Positions 33,360 to 41,075 of a stretch of 46,976 nucleotides of DNA are shown one piece after another. The position numbers and the translations under genes are program-made. A model generated the notes under the pieces. That model worked only from the letters and a program-made list of their open reading frames with translations. It searched no databases and was not told the DNA's origin. The stretch's first letter is position 1. Each line of letters begins with the position of its first letter. Location of the stretch: contig CAMMMG010000004.1 in the NCBI GenBank assembly GCA_946497925.1, forward strand, positions 1-46,976. Reading direction: 5' to 3'. Source of the DNA: an uncultured Mycoplasmatota bacterium. GTDB taxonomy: Bacteria > Bacillota_I > Bacilli_A > RF39 > UBA660.

Positions 33360-34210
33360 TTAATCAAGACAAATTAAAAAGTTTAGTTGCCAAAAAAGCA
33401 TTAGGTAGCACATATAAATCACAAATTTACTTTCAATTATTTTATTTTGAAAGATTATTAGAAAGAATTTCTAAAAGTAAATATAAAAACTATATTATAT
33501 TAAAAGGTGGATTAGTTTTAACTTCAATTATTGGTAGTGATGATAGAACTACTAAAGATATGGATGCAACGGTAAAAGGTATTCCTCTTTCTGAAAATAT
33601 AATTAAAGAAATATTTAAGGAAATATTTAGCATTGATTTGGATGATAGTGTTACTTTTGAACTTATTAGTATTAAAGATATTAGGTTAGAAGATAAGTAT
33701 GGTGGTTTTAGACTAAATATTTTATCAAAATTAGGCAATAATAAAACCTATATTACAGTTGAACTAACAACTGGTGATGAAATAACTCCTAGAGAGATAA
33801 AATTTAGTTATAATTCAATTTTTGAAGATAAAAAAATACCTATTATGGCATATAACATTGAAACGATATTAGCTGAAAAGTTTCATTCTATTATTTCAAG
33901 AGGTATTTTAAATACTCGTTTAAAAGACTTTTACGATGTTTATATGTTATTTAATTTTAAAGAAGATATTATAGATAAAAAATTATTGGTAAAAGCAATC
34001 GAGAACACTTTTAAAAAGAGAGATACTTTAATAGATATAGATGAATTTGTTAATCTTATAGACGATTTATACAATAATGATTCTCTTAAAAAGCTATGGA
34101 GTGAATATCAAAATAAAAATACATATGCTAAAGGTATAGATTTTGTTGATGTAATAGATTCTGTTAAAATAATAGTTAATATACTAGAAGAAACATTAAT
34201 TACTGTTTAA
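33356..34210 (+). CDS. AbiEii nucleotidyltransferase toxin, apparent ATA start
   Basis: Toxin of the AbiE pair: a nucleotidyltransferase-like enzyme of the AbiEii/AbiGii family. The full frame begins INQDKLKSLVAKKALGSTYKSQIYFQLF and includes LKGGLVLTSI (GG motif) and DDRTTKDMDATVKG (the metal-binding DxD), then YITVELTTGDE, AYNIETILAEKFHSI and RLKDFYDVYML. Starting at the first ATG (33560) would delete the GG motif and half of the active site, so the true start must be upstream. GGAGG (33344-33348) is 7 nt before ATA 33356-33358, which overlaps the antitoxin TAA as ATAA. ATT at 33359 is the alternative. No ATG, GTG or TTG is available in that stretch. Confidence 0.85.
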   Translation: MINQDKLKSLVAKKALGSTYKSQIYFQLFYFERLLERISKSKYKNYIILKGGLVLTSIIGSDDRTTKDMDATVKGIPLSENIIKEIFKEIFSIDLDDSVTFELISIKDIRLEDKYGGFRLNILSKLGNNKTYITVELTTGDEITPREIKFSYNSIFEDKKIPIMAYNIETILAEKFHSIISRGILNTRLKDFYDVYMLFNFKEDIIDKKLLVKAIENTFKKRDTLIDIDEFVNLIDDLYNNDSLKKLWSEYQNKNTYAKGIDFVDVIDSVKIIVNILEETLITV

Positions 34211-34260
34211 AGAGTTTTGATAAAAATGAGCTTAAATAATAAATAATATTTTAAAAACAT

Positions 34261-34292
34261 AAACTTACTACTGGAAAGGTAGTGAGTTTTTT
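34261..34292 (+). terminator. Terminator of the AbiE operon abutting the PBP start
   Basis: AAACTTACTAC / GTAGTGAGTTT (one G-T) around a TGGAAAG loop, followed by TTTTTT and immediately the ATG at 34293. The only Shine-Dalgarno-like bases (GGAAAGG) are in and next to the loop. Confidence 0.65.
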
Positions 34293-36200
34293 ATGTTTAC
34301 AAGAGGAATAGATAAGAGAATGAAAATAATTCTTTTAATATTTAGTAGTATTTTGTTAGTAATAGTCTTAAGAGTGTTTTATGTACAGGTAGTAGATTAT
34401 AAAAAACTATCAACACTTGCTAGTGACTTATGGAGTAGGAATTTACCTATTGAAGCATCTCGTGGTAGGATTCTTGATAGAAATGGAGTAGTTCTTGCTG
34501 ATAATATTACAACAACATCTTTAGTTTTAATACCTAATCAGATTAAGAATAAAAAAGAAGTTACGACAAAACTTGCAGAGATTTTAGGAGTATGTTTTGA
34601 TGAGATGAAAGAACACGTTTATAAAGAAACATCTATTGAAAGGGTTCATCCTGAAGGAAGAAGACTATCTTATGAAGTTGCCGATAAAATAGAAGCCTTA
34701 AACTTTGATGGGGTTTATTTAGTTAAAGAGTCTAAAAGATATTATCCTTATGAAGAAATGTTATCCCATGTTCTAGGATATGTCGGAATAGATAATCAAG
34801 GTTTATCTGGAATAGAGTTACAGTATGATGATTATTTAATGGGTGAAAATGGTGCGATTAAATATTTTAGTGATGCTAAGGGAAATAAACTAGAACTAAC
34901 TGATTTATATATAGAGCCCCAAGATGGTATGGATTTACAACTTACTATTGATATAAATATTCAAAAGTCTATTGAAAGAGAACTTGATAATGTTGTCGAT
35001 ATGTTTAATCCTGATATGGCTCTTGCCGTTGTTATGGATCCTAAAACAGGAGAGATACTGGCGATGAGTTCTAGACCTAATTTTGATCCTAATAATTACG
35101 GGAATTACTCTCAAGAAGAATTATCTCGTAATCTTCCTATATGGGCTAGTTATGAACCTGGTTCTACCCAAAAGATAGTAACAACGGCTGCGGCAGTAGA
35201 AGAAGGGGTAGTAGATTTATTTAAAGATGAGTTTACTGATACTGGTTCTGTACAAGTTGATACTGCAAGGATTAAATGTTGGAAAGCAGGAGGACATGGA
35301 CACCAGACATTTCTTCAGGTACTTCAAAATTCATGTAACCCTGGATTTGTTAAGATGGGACAATTACTAGGCAAAGAGAGATTATTTCACTATTTAGATT
35401 TATTTGGTTTTGGTTCTAAGACAGGTATAGATCTAAATGGTGAAGGAGAAGGAATTATCTTTCCTCTTGAAAATGTTGGGAACATAGAACTTGCTACTAC
35501 TGCCTTTGGCCAAGGTATTAGTGTCACACCAATTCAACAGATAACAGCGATATCGGCAGTTATTAATGGGGGAGACTTATTAAAGCCTTTTGTCTTAAAA
35601 AATATCTTAGAGCCAGAAACTGGTAATGTAATGGAACATAATAGTAAGACTAAAATAAGGAAAGTAATAAGTGAAAAGACTAGTGAAATTATGAGATATG
35701 CCCTAGAAACAGTAGTTGCCTTAGGTGGTGGTAAATCTGCTTATATAGATGGTTATAGAATAGGTGGTAAGACAGGTACTGCTCAGAAAGCTGTTAATGG
35801 TGCTTATCTTGCGAATAACTACATAATGTCCTTTGTTGGGATAGTACCTTCAAATGATCCAGAAGCAGTTTTATATATTGCAATAGATAATCCGAAAGAT
35901 ACAGCATTATTATCAAGTTATACCACAACTCCTATCGCAAGAAGAATCCTTCTAGATATAATTGATGCTTTAGATATAGAAAAGCAAGAGGGAGGAGTAG
36001 AAAAAGACTATGAATGGACTGATAAAGTCTATTATGAGGTAGCAGATGTAGTAGGTAAAACACCTGAAGAAGCGAAAAAGTTCCTTGAACATTTTTCTAT
36101 AGAATATTCTGGTAGTGGTGATGTGATAATAAGCCAATCTCCAGAAGCAGGAACAAGGCTTGAAGATGGAAGCACAGTTAAATTAATGTTAGGTGAATAG
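34293..36200 (+). CDS. Class B PBP with PASTA domain (FtsI/SpoVD type)
   Basis: Division- or sporulation-specific peptidoglycan transpeptidase. One N-terminal helix (residues 11-27) precedes the PBP dimerisation domain (RGRILDRNG) and a transpeptidase domain. The latter has STQK at 291-294, SCN at 347-349 and KTG at 493-495; a C-terminal PASTA domain spans about 582-635 (VADVVGKTPEEAKKFL...ISQSPEAG). It heads the PBP-mraY-ftsW group, matching the spoVD/ftsI position in Bacillota clusters; murE, murF and murD are missing from between. The ATG at 34293 is kept although its binding site lies in a terminator hairpin; ATG 34320 with AAGAG is an alternative. Confidence 0.93.
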   Translation: MFTRGIDKRMKIILLIFSSILLVIVLRVFYVQVVDYKKLSTLASDLWSRNLPIEASRGRILDRNGVVLADNITTTSLVLIPNQIKNKKEVTTKLAEILGVCFDEMKEHVYKETSIERVHPEGRRLSYEVADKIEALNFDGVYLVKESKRYYPYEEMLSHVLGYVGIDNQGLSGIELQYDDYLMGENGAIKYFSDAKGNKLELTDLYIEPQDGMDLQLTIDINIQKSIERELDNVVDMFNPDMALAVVMDPKTGEILAMSSRPNFDPNNYGNYSQEELSRNLPIWASYEPGSTQKIVTTAAAVEEGVVDLFKDEFTDTGSVQVDTARIKCWKAGGHGHQTFLQVLQNSCNPGFVKMGQLLGKERLFHYLDLFGFGSKTGIDLNGEGEGIIFPLENVGNIELATTAFGQGISVTPIQQITAISAVINGGDLLKPFVLKNILEPETGNVMEHNSKTKIRKVISEKTSEIMRYALETVVALGGGKSAYIDGYRIGGKTGTAQKAVNGAYLANNYIMSFVGIVPSNDPEAVLYIAIDNPKDTALLSSYTTTPIARRILLDIIDALDIEKQEGGVEKDYEWTDKVYYEVADVVGKTPEEAKKFLEHFSIEYSGSGDVIISQSPEAGTRLEDGSTVKLMLGE

Positions 36201-36283
36201 TCTAAATTTAAAATTTAATCATAAAATTTAATGACAAGAGAAAGTCAAATGAAAAAATATATATAGAATAACAAAAATACTTA

Positions 36284-36292
36284 TGCTATAAT
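36284..36292 (+). promoter_or_regulatory. Extended -10 promoter before mraY
   Basis: TGCTATAAT is a perfect extended -10. The -35 position has no match. It gives a start near 36299 and a short leader with GAGAGG before the ATG at 36320. Confidence 0.6.
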
Positions 36293-36319
36293 ACTTAAAG
36301 AAACGAGAGGCGATAAGAC

Positions 36320-37300
36320 ATGTTATTACTTACAAAAGCAGTATTTGCAATTATGATTGGATTTTTATTTAGTGTAGTTTTAGGTCTTGTGCTTTTACCC
36401 CTTTTAAGAAAGTTAAAGGTAGGTCAAAGAATAAGTAGTTATGTAGGATACTCTCATAGGCAGAAAGAAGGTACTCCTACAATGGGAGGATTAATCTTTA
36501 TTATTCCTACTATTATAATTACTTTGGGACTATTAATTACCGATAAGATACCTTATTCTGATAATATAGCGATAGTCTTAGTTGTCTTTTTAGGATTTGC
36601 TATTATTGGATTTTTAGATGATTTTTTATCTTTAAAAAAGCATAATAATGAAGGGCTTACTACATATCAAAAATTACTAGGGCAAGTAATTATTTCTACA
36701 ATATTTTTCTATATCTATATGAAAAATGGAGGACAGACTTCTTTTGTTGTTGGTACTCTTGGTATTGATATAGAACTTACTTGGTTATATGGACTATTTA
36801 TATTATTTATCTTGATAGGAGCATCTAATGCAGTTAATTTAACAGATGGTCTTGATGGCCTTGCAGGAAGTTTGTCTGCAGTTGCTTTCATTGCCTTTGC
36901 TCTTATTTCCTTTGTGGTAGGCTTTGAAGATATTGGTATATTTTGTTTAGTATTAGTAGGTTCTTTGATTGGTTTCTTAGTGTATAATACTCATCCTGCT
37001 AAAGTATTTATGGGTGATACGGGATCCCTTGCCTTAGGTGGTGTTATGGGTGCCGTTGCCATACTAACTCATAGAGAACTTACTTTACTTGTAGTAGCAG
37101 GAGTCTTCGTAATAGAAACGTTATCAGTTATTTTACAAGTATTTTGGTTAAGATTTTTTCATAAAAAGTTATTCTTAATGACACCTTTACATCATCATTT
37201 TGAAAAACTTGGTTGGCAAGAAACTGATATTGTTAAATTATTTGTAGTCTTTGGACTATTACTTGCCATGGGTGGAATTATATTTGGAGTATGGTTATAG
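36320..37300 (+). CDS. mraY: Phospho-N-acetylmuramoyl-pentapeptide transferase
   Basis: Membrane enzyme that transfers phospho-MurNAc-pentapeptide from UDP to undecaprenyl phosphate, making lipid I. Ten hydrophobic segments are predicted. Family motifs are present: QKEGTPTMGGL near residue 50, FLDDFLSLKK, the catalytic NLTDGLDGLAGS, FMGDTGSLALGG, and the C-terminal MTPLHHHFEKLGW. 326 residues, normal. It is followed 14 bases later by ftsW/spoVE. Confidence 0.97.
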   Translation: MLLLTKAVFAIMIGFLFSVVLGLVLLPLLRKLKVGQRISSYVGYSHRQKEGTPTMGGLIFIIPTIIITLGLLITDKIPYSDNIAIVLVVFLGFAIIGFLDDFLSLKKHNNEGLTTYQKLLGQVIISTIFFYIYMKNGGQTSFVVGTLGIDIELTWLYGLFILFILIGASNAVNLTDGLDGLAGSLSAVAFIAFALISFVVGFEDIGIFCLVLVGSLIGFLVYNTHPAKVFMGDTGSLALGGVMGAVAILTHRELTLLVVAGVFVIETLSVILQVFWLRFFHKKLFLMTPLHHHFEKLGWQETDIVKLFVVFGLLLAMGGIIFGVWL

Positions 37301-37314
37301 AAAAGAGTGATTAG

Positions 37315-38409
37315 ATGAATAAGAAAGGTTATGGTTTGCCTTTATTAGTCACAGTAATACTCTTAGTAACATTTGGACTTATAATGATATATTCAGCTTC
37401 CAGTATTTGGGCAGAATATAAGTTTCACGATAGTTTTCACTATGTGAAACAACAAGCATTATTTACAGTAATAGGATTTATAATAATGTATATAGTTAGT
37501 AAAATAGATTATAATATCTATTTTAAGAAGGCAAATATCATTTTAGGTATTTGCTTTTTATTATTAATTTTAGTTTTAATACCAGGAATAGGTAGTATTA
37601 GAAATGGTAGTCGTAGTTGGTTTGGAATAGGACCATTTGGAGTACAACCTAGTGAATTTATAAAACTAGCATTAATAATATTTACAAGTAAATACTTAGT
37701 TAATAGTAATAAGTTTTTAAAAAGTTATAAGAAAGGAGTTATTCCAATATTAGGGATTGCAACTCTTGCTTTTGGTCTTATTATGTTACAACCAGATTTA
37801 GGTACTGGTTTAGTCTTAATGGTCTCAATTATTGCTATGCTTTTTATTGCAGGAGTTAATATGAAATTCTTTTATATCTTAGGTGTAATAGGAGTAATTG
37901 GTGTAGTAATTCTAATAGCCATTGCCCCTTATCGAATGGATAGAATAACATCATTTCTTGATCCGTGGTCTGATCCTTTAGGAACAGGCTTTCAAATAAT
38001 ACAGTCTTTATATGCAATAGGACCAGGAGGACTACTTGGAACGGGTTTTCTTAATTCAAGACAAAAACATTTCTACTTACCAGAACCTCAAACAGATTTT
38101 ATTTTTTCTATTATCTGTGAAGAATTTGGGGTGGTAGGAGCGATATTTATTGCACTTCTTTTCTTTTTACTCCTATACTTCGGTGTAAAAATAGCATTAA
38201 AGTCAAATGACTTATTTGCCAAGTACTTAGCTTTCGGACTTATCTTTCAAATGATTTTTCAAGCATTAATGAATCTTGCGGTCGTTATAGGTTTAATACC
38301 TGTAACAGGGGTCACTTTACCTTTCTTATCTTATGGAGGAAGTTCTTTATTAATAAGTTTATTAAGTATTGGAATTCTTCTTAATATTGCGAAAAAAAAT
38401 AATCAGTAA
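37315..38409 (+). CDS. ftsW: SEDS-family glycosyltransferase FtsW/SpoVE
   Basis: Polymerises lipid II into glycan strands together with a class B PBP, presumably the one at 34293. About ten membrane helices are predicted. Motifs include IMIYSASSIWA in helix 1, RSWFGIGPFGVQPSEFIKLALIIF, QPDLGTGLVL, GFQIIQSLYAIGPGGLLGTG, LPEPQTDFIFSIICEEFG and TGVTLPFLSYGGSSL. 364 residues. The MurD gene usually located between mraY and this gene is absent. FtsW and SpoVE cannot be told apart here. Confidence 0.95.
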   Translation: MNKKGYGLPLLVTVILLVTFGLIMIYSASSIWAEYKFHDSFHYVKQQALFTVIGFIIMYIVSKIDYNIYFKKANIILGICFLLLILVLIPGIGSIRNGSRSWFGIGPFGVQPSEFIKLALIIFTSKYLVNSNKFLKSYKKGVIPILGIATLAFGLIMLQPDLGTGLVLMVSIIAMLFIAGVNMKFFYILGVIGVIGVVILIAIAPYRMDRITSFLDPWSDPLGTGFQIIQSLYAIGPGGLLGTGFLNSRQKHFYLPEPQTDFIFSIICEEFGVVGAIFIALLFFLLLYFGVKIALKSNDLFAKYLAFGLIFQMIFQALMNLAVVIGLIPVTGVTLPFLSYGGSSLLISLLSIGILLNIAKKNNQ

Positions 38410-38452
38410 CGGTATATTATATTAATAGAGATATTTATTTCATTTTTTAGAA

Positions 38453-38481
38453 TTTTGCGGTCCCAACTTGGGACTGCAAAA
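38453..38481. other. Near-perfect hairpin between ftsW and the ORF6N gene
   Basis: TTTTGCGGTCCCAA / TTGGGACTGCAAAA forms a 14-bp stem with one G-T and almost no loop. No T-tract follows on the plus strand (AGGTAATGG), so it is not a standard terminator for ftsW. The GC-rich arms stand out against the background. Confidence 0.55.
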
Positions 38482-38529
38482 GGTAATGGAATAGGTATTT
38501 AAGATAAGATATAGAAGGAGGTTATAGTT

Positions 38530-39378
38530 ATAAACAATTTAATAGAAATAAAAGATATAAAAATAGAAAATATGATTTATGAAATAAGAGACAAACAAGT
38601 GATGCTAGATAGTGATTTAGCTAAACTATATCATGTTGAAACAAAGAGGATTAATGAAGCAGTTAAGAATAATATGGAGAAATTTCCAGAAAGGTTTAGT
38701 TTTGTTTTAACTAATGAAGAAGCAATAAACTTGAGGTCGAAAATTTCGACCTCAAGATTAAATAATCATGGTGGTAATAGATACGCTCCTAGAGTTTTTA
38801 CAGAACAAGGAGTAGCCATGCTTGCAACAATACTAAAATCTAAAGTTGCTACACAAGTAAGTATAAGGATAATGGATGCTTTTGTAGCCATGAGAAAATA
38901 TATTTCAAGTGATTTAATTGAACATAGTAAAATGCTAATTAATCATGAGAATAGACTTTCTTTATTAGAGAACACTTTCGATAGTTTTAAAGATAAAAAT
39001 AATCATATATTTTATGAAGGACAGATTTATGATGCTTATTCTCTTATGATGAAGATATTTGAAAAAGCTGAAAGTAATATCATTATAATAGATAATTATA
39101 TTGATAAGAATATTTTAGACATATTATCTAAGACTAATAAACAAGTAACGTTAATTACTAATAAATACAAAATACAAGACTATGAAAAGTATAAAGAACA
39201 ATATAATAATGTTACTTTAGTAGTTAATAACTCTTTTCATGATAGATTTATCATTTTAGATAAGAAAGATTTATATCACTCGGGAGCAAGTTTTAAAGAT
39301 TTAGGTAAGAAGTGTTTTGCAATTACTAAGATAGAAAGTAAAGAAATTTTAGATAGTTTGTTAGATAAGTTAGAATAA
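38530..39378 (+). CDS. ORF6N-domain protein with PLD-like C-terminal domain, apparent ATA start
   Basis: N-terminal ORF6N/KilA-N-related DNA-binding domain known from phage antirepressors and bacterial accessory genes: IEIKDIKIENMIYEIRDKQVMLDSDLAKLYHVETKRINEAVKNN, FPERFSFVLT and RVFTEQGVAMLATIL. A coiled linker and a phospholipase-D-like C-terminal domain follow (NIIIIDNYIDKNILDIL; SFHDRFIILDKKDLYHSGASFKDLGKKCFAI; HDRF...D resembles a degenerate HxK motif). Family members start before IEI, so the ATG at 38572 truncates the domain. AAGGAGG lies 8 nt before ATA 38530, giving MNNLIEIKDIKIENM. Probably an accessory gene; target unknown. Confidence 0.85.
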   Translation: MNNLIEIKDIKIENMIYEIRDKQVMLDSDLAKLYHVETKRINEAVKNNMEKFPERFSFVLTNEEAINLRSKISTSRLNNHGGNRYAPRVFTEQGVAMLATILKSKVATQVSIRIMDAFVAMRKYISSDLIEHSKMLINHENRLSLLENTFDSFKDKNNHIFYEGQIYDAYSLMMKIFEKAESNIIIIDNYIDKNILDILSKTNKQVTLITNKYKIQDYEKYKEQYNNVTLVVNNSFHDRFIILDKKDLYHSGASFKDLGKKCFAITKIESKEILDSLLDKLE

Positions 39379-39402
39379 TAACATTAATAGAAATTATTGG
39401 AT

Positions 39403-39417
39403 ATCACAATTTGTGAT
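39403..39417. promoter_or_regulatory. Perfect palindrome ATCACAA-T-TTGTGAT
   Basis: A 7-bp perfect inverted repeat with one central base between the ORF6N gene and the next gene. It is operator-like in size. It does not match the CRP/FNR TGTGA-N6-TCACA order or the Rex consensus. Confidence 0.35.
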
Positions 39418-39424
39418 TATGTTA

Positions 39425-39455
39425 AATAGAAGAGATTAGTCTATTCTTTTTCTTT
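39425..39455 (+). terminator. Terminator after the ORF6N gene
   Basis: AATAGA / TCTATT stem with a 9-nt loop followed by CTTTTTCTTT. Confidence 0.55.
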
Positions 39456-39506
39456 ACATTTTTATAGATATTATGGTAATCTATAACTCGTGAAAAGAGG
39501 GATTAT

Positions 39507-39968
39507 ATGATTAAATTTTATTATGTTTCTATTACTGATAGAAATTTATATATAGATGATATTAATCTTTTAGAGTATCTTAAAAACTATTTTCCTAATA
39601 ATTATACATATTATAAAGATATGGTTAAGAAAAGTGATATAGTTAATTTTGATAAATATAAAGAATCTAGAATGTTTTTTAATAGAAAACTTGAAGAAGA
39701 AGGATTATCTCCTTATTTACTAATAAGAAAAAAAGAGGGAGAGCTTAGAGAAATAAATACTAATAGCCCTTTAGTTGGATCTAATATTAAGAAACCTAAA
39801 TTAAAAGAATTAACTAGAGAAGAGTTAGAGACTTTATATACGGATGATTATATAAAAAGAACTAATAAGTATATTTACTATTCATCAGCTTTAGACAATA
39901 ATCCTATATTTGATTTGGATTATGAAGAAGAAAAAGAAAAATTTAAAATCATAAAGAAAACAAACTAG
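39507..39968 (+). CDS. Hypothetical protein
   Basis: 153 residues, soluble, Tyr/Lys/Glu-rich, helical. No motif or family recognised. GAGGGA precedes the ATG. Its TAG stop shares the palindromic CTAG with the stop codon of the convergent DUF2798 gene, so the two genes overlap tail to tail by four bases. Confidence 0.6.
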   Translation: MIKFYYVSITDRNLYIDDINLLEYLKNYFPNNYTYYKDMVKKSDIVNFDKYKESRMFFNRKLEEEGLSPYLLIRKKEGELREINTNSPLVGSNIKKPKLKELTREELETLYTDDYIKRTNKYIYYSSALDNNPIFDLDYEEEKEKFKIIKKTN

Positions 39969-40441
39969 TCTTGCTTACTTAGTTTGTTTTTAAATAAATT
40001 AAATATAGATCTTACTATTGGCCCTGCATAAAATAATTGAAAACACATAGCCATAGGAAAACTTAGGACCATAGATTGCAACCAACTAGATATAAATATA
40101 TCAAGACTAGGTTTATTTATAAGAATAGTGGCAATTAAACTCATAATAGGGCACATAAAAGTAACTATTATAATAGATATACCATAACTTATAATAATAT
40201 TAGGTGTTTTCTTAGGATTAAGTGCTTTAAAAGTTAATTTGTGAGCGATCTTGCCTATTAAGAAAAACTCTAAAATAATAGCGATAGGCCACATATATAT
40301 TAATTCATTAAAAGCTTCTAGAAATACAAAGTTATTTAATCCTCCAGTATGAATAGCAATATTATAACAAATCATAACATATACCATTAAAAAAGCCATT
40401 ATTAAAGTATAAATAAAGTCTTGAAACTTAGTTTCAGGCAT
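39965..40441 (-). CDS. DUF2798-family membrane protein
   Basis: 158 residues with four hydrophobic segments arranged as two repeats of the small DUF2798 unit: FIYTLIMAFLMVYVMICYN...EAFNELIYMWPIAIILEFFLIG, then IIISYGISIIIVTFMCPIMSLIAT...SSWLQSMVLSFPMAMCFQLFYAGP. Function of the family is unknown. The ATG has a perfect AAGGAGG 8 nt upstream. A structured leader with a terminator-like hairpin precedes it, suggesting attenuation control. Divergent from the NfeD-like gene. Confidence 0.85.
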   Translation of the reverse strand: MPETKFQDFIYTLIMAFLMVYVMICYNIAIHTGGLNNFVFLEAFNELIYMWPIAIILEFFLIGKIAHKLTFKALNPKKTPNIIISYGISIIIVTFMCPIMSLIATILINKPSLDIFISSWLQSMVLSFPMAMCFQLFYAGPIVRSIFNLFKNKLSKQD

Positions 40442-40449
40442 ATACTTAA

Positions 40450-40570
40450 CCTCCTTCCTTGCAATATAAAAACAGCACTGTTTATGTGTTGTTCGTTAGC
40501 ATCTTTTAGATGTTGCGTTTCCAATTTAACCATTAAACCTGTTTCCTTAAAGATTTTAGCATAATCTAAA
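40450..40570 (-). promoter_or_regulatory. Structured leader with attenuator-like hairpin before the DUF2798 gene
   Basis: On the minus strand, AACAACAC / GTGCTGTT (40493-40486 with 40478-40471, one mismatch) is followed by TTTTTATA and then the AAGGAGG binding site, like a conditional terminator. Further upstream are short stems such as CATC-taaaa-GATG (about 40512-40500) and single-stranded AC-rich stretches. A possible -10 (TATGCTAAAAT) lies near 40560. I cannot match it to a known riboswitch class. Confidence 0.4.
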
Positions 40571-40648
40571 AAAATATGTAAGAAAAAGTTTATTTTTGTA
40601 GTATTTTTTCTAAATTTATAGTATATTTTTATCAAGGGAGGAAGTATT

Positions 40649-41074
40649 ATGACACTTTTTTGGTTAGTTTTATTTGTAGTATTAGCATTGTTTGAACTTG
40701 TAACAGTAAACTTAGTATCTATTTGGTTTTCACTTGGAGCTTTAATTACAACTTTTGTATCTTTAGTAACTGATAACTTAATGATACATCTAGCAGTTTT
40801 TACTATCAGTTCTATTCTCTTATTACTTTTAACAAAACCTTTTGTTAAAAAGATGAAGAAAAGAGAAGAAGTGCCTACTAATTTAGATATGGTTGTAGGT
40901 AAGACTGGAGTTGTTACAGAAAAAATAGAAAAAGATGGAATAGGTGAAGTTAAAGTTCTAGGTAAGAAGTGGAGTGCATATAGTGATAAAGAAGTAGAAG
41001 AGAATTCTAAAGTAAAAGTATTATCTATTAATGGAGTAAAACTTAAAGTAGAAGAAATAAAGGAGAGTGATTAA
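40649..41074 (+). CDS. NfeD-like membrane protein
   Basis: 141 residues. Two or three N-terminal helices (FWLVLFVVLALFELVTVNLVSIWFSLGALI; HLAVFTISSILLLLL) precede an OB-fold domain (VVGKTGVVTEKIEKDGIGEVKVLGKKWSAYSD...VKVLSINGVKLKVE). This is the short NfeD form that partners with SPFH proteins; the next gene is that partner, two bases downstream. The pair is thought to organise membrane domains or protein quality control. GGGAGGAAG precedes the ATG. Confidence 0.92.
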   Translation: MTLFWLVLFVVLALFELVTVNLVSIWFSLGALITTFVSLVTDNLMIHLAVFTISSILLLLLTKPFVKKMKKREEVPTNLDMVVGKTGVVTEKIEKDGIGEVKVLGKKWSAYSDKEVEENSKVKVLSINGVKLKVEEIKESD

Positions 41075-41075
41075 T

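Noticed and set aside
40402..40635. Minus-strand 77-codon frame across the DUF2798 leader
   Set aside because: It runs through the leader and into the DUF2798 gene in another frame. No binding site or recognisable protein; the region looks like regulatory RNA instead.
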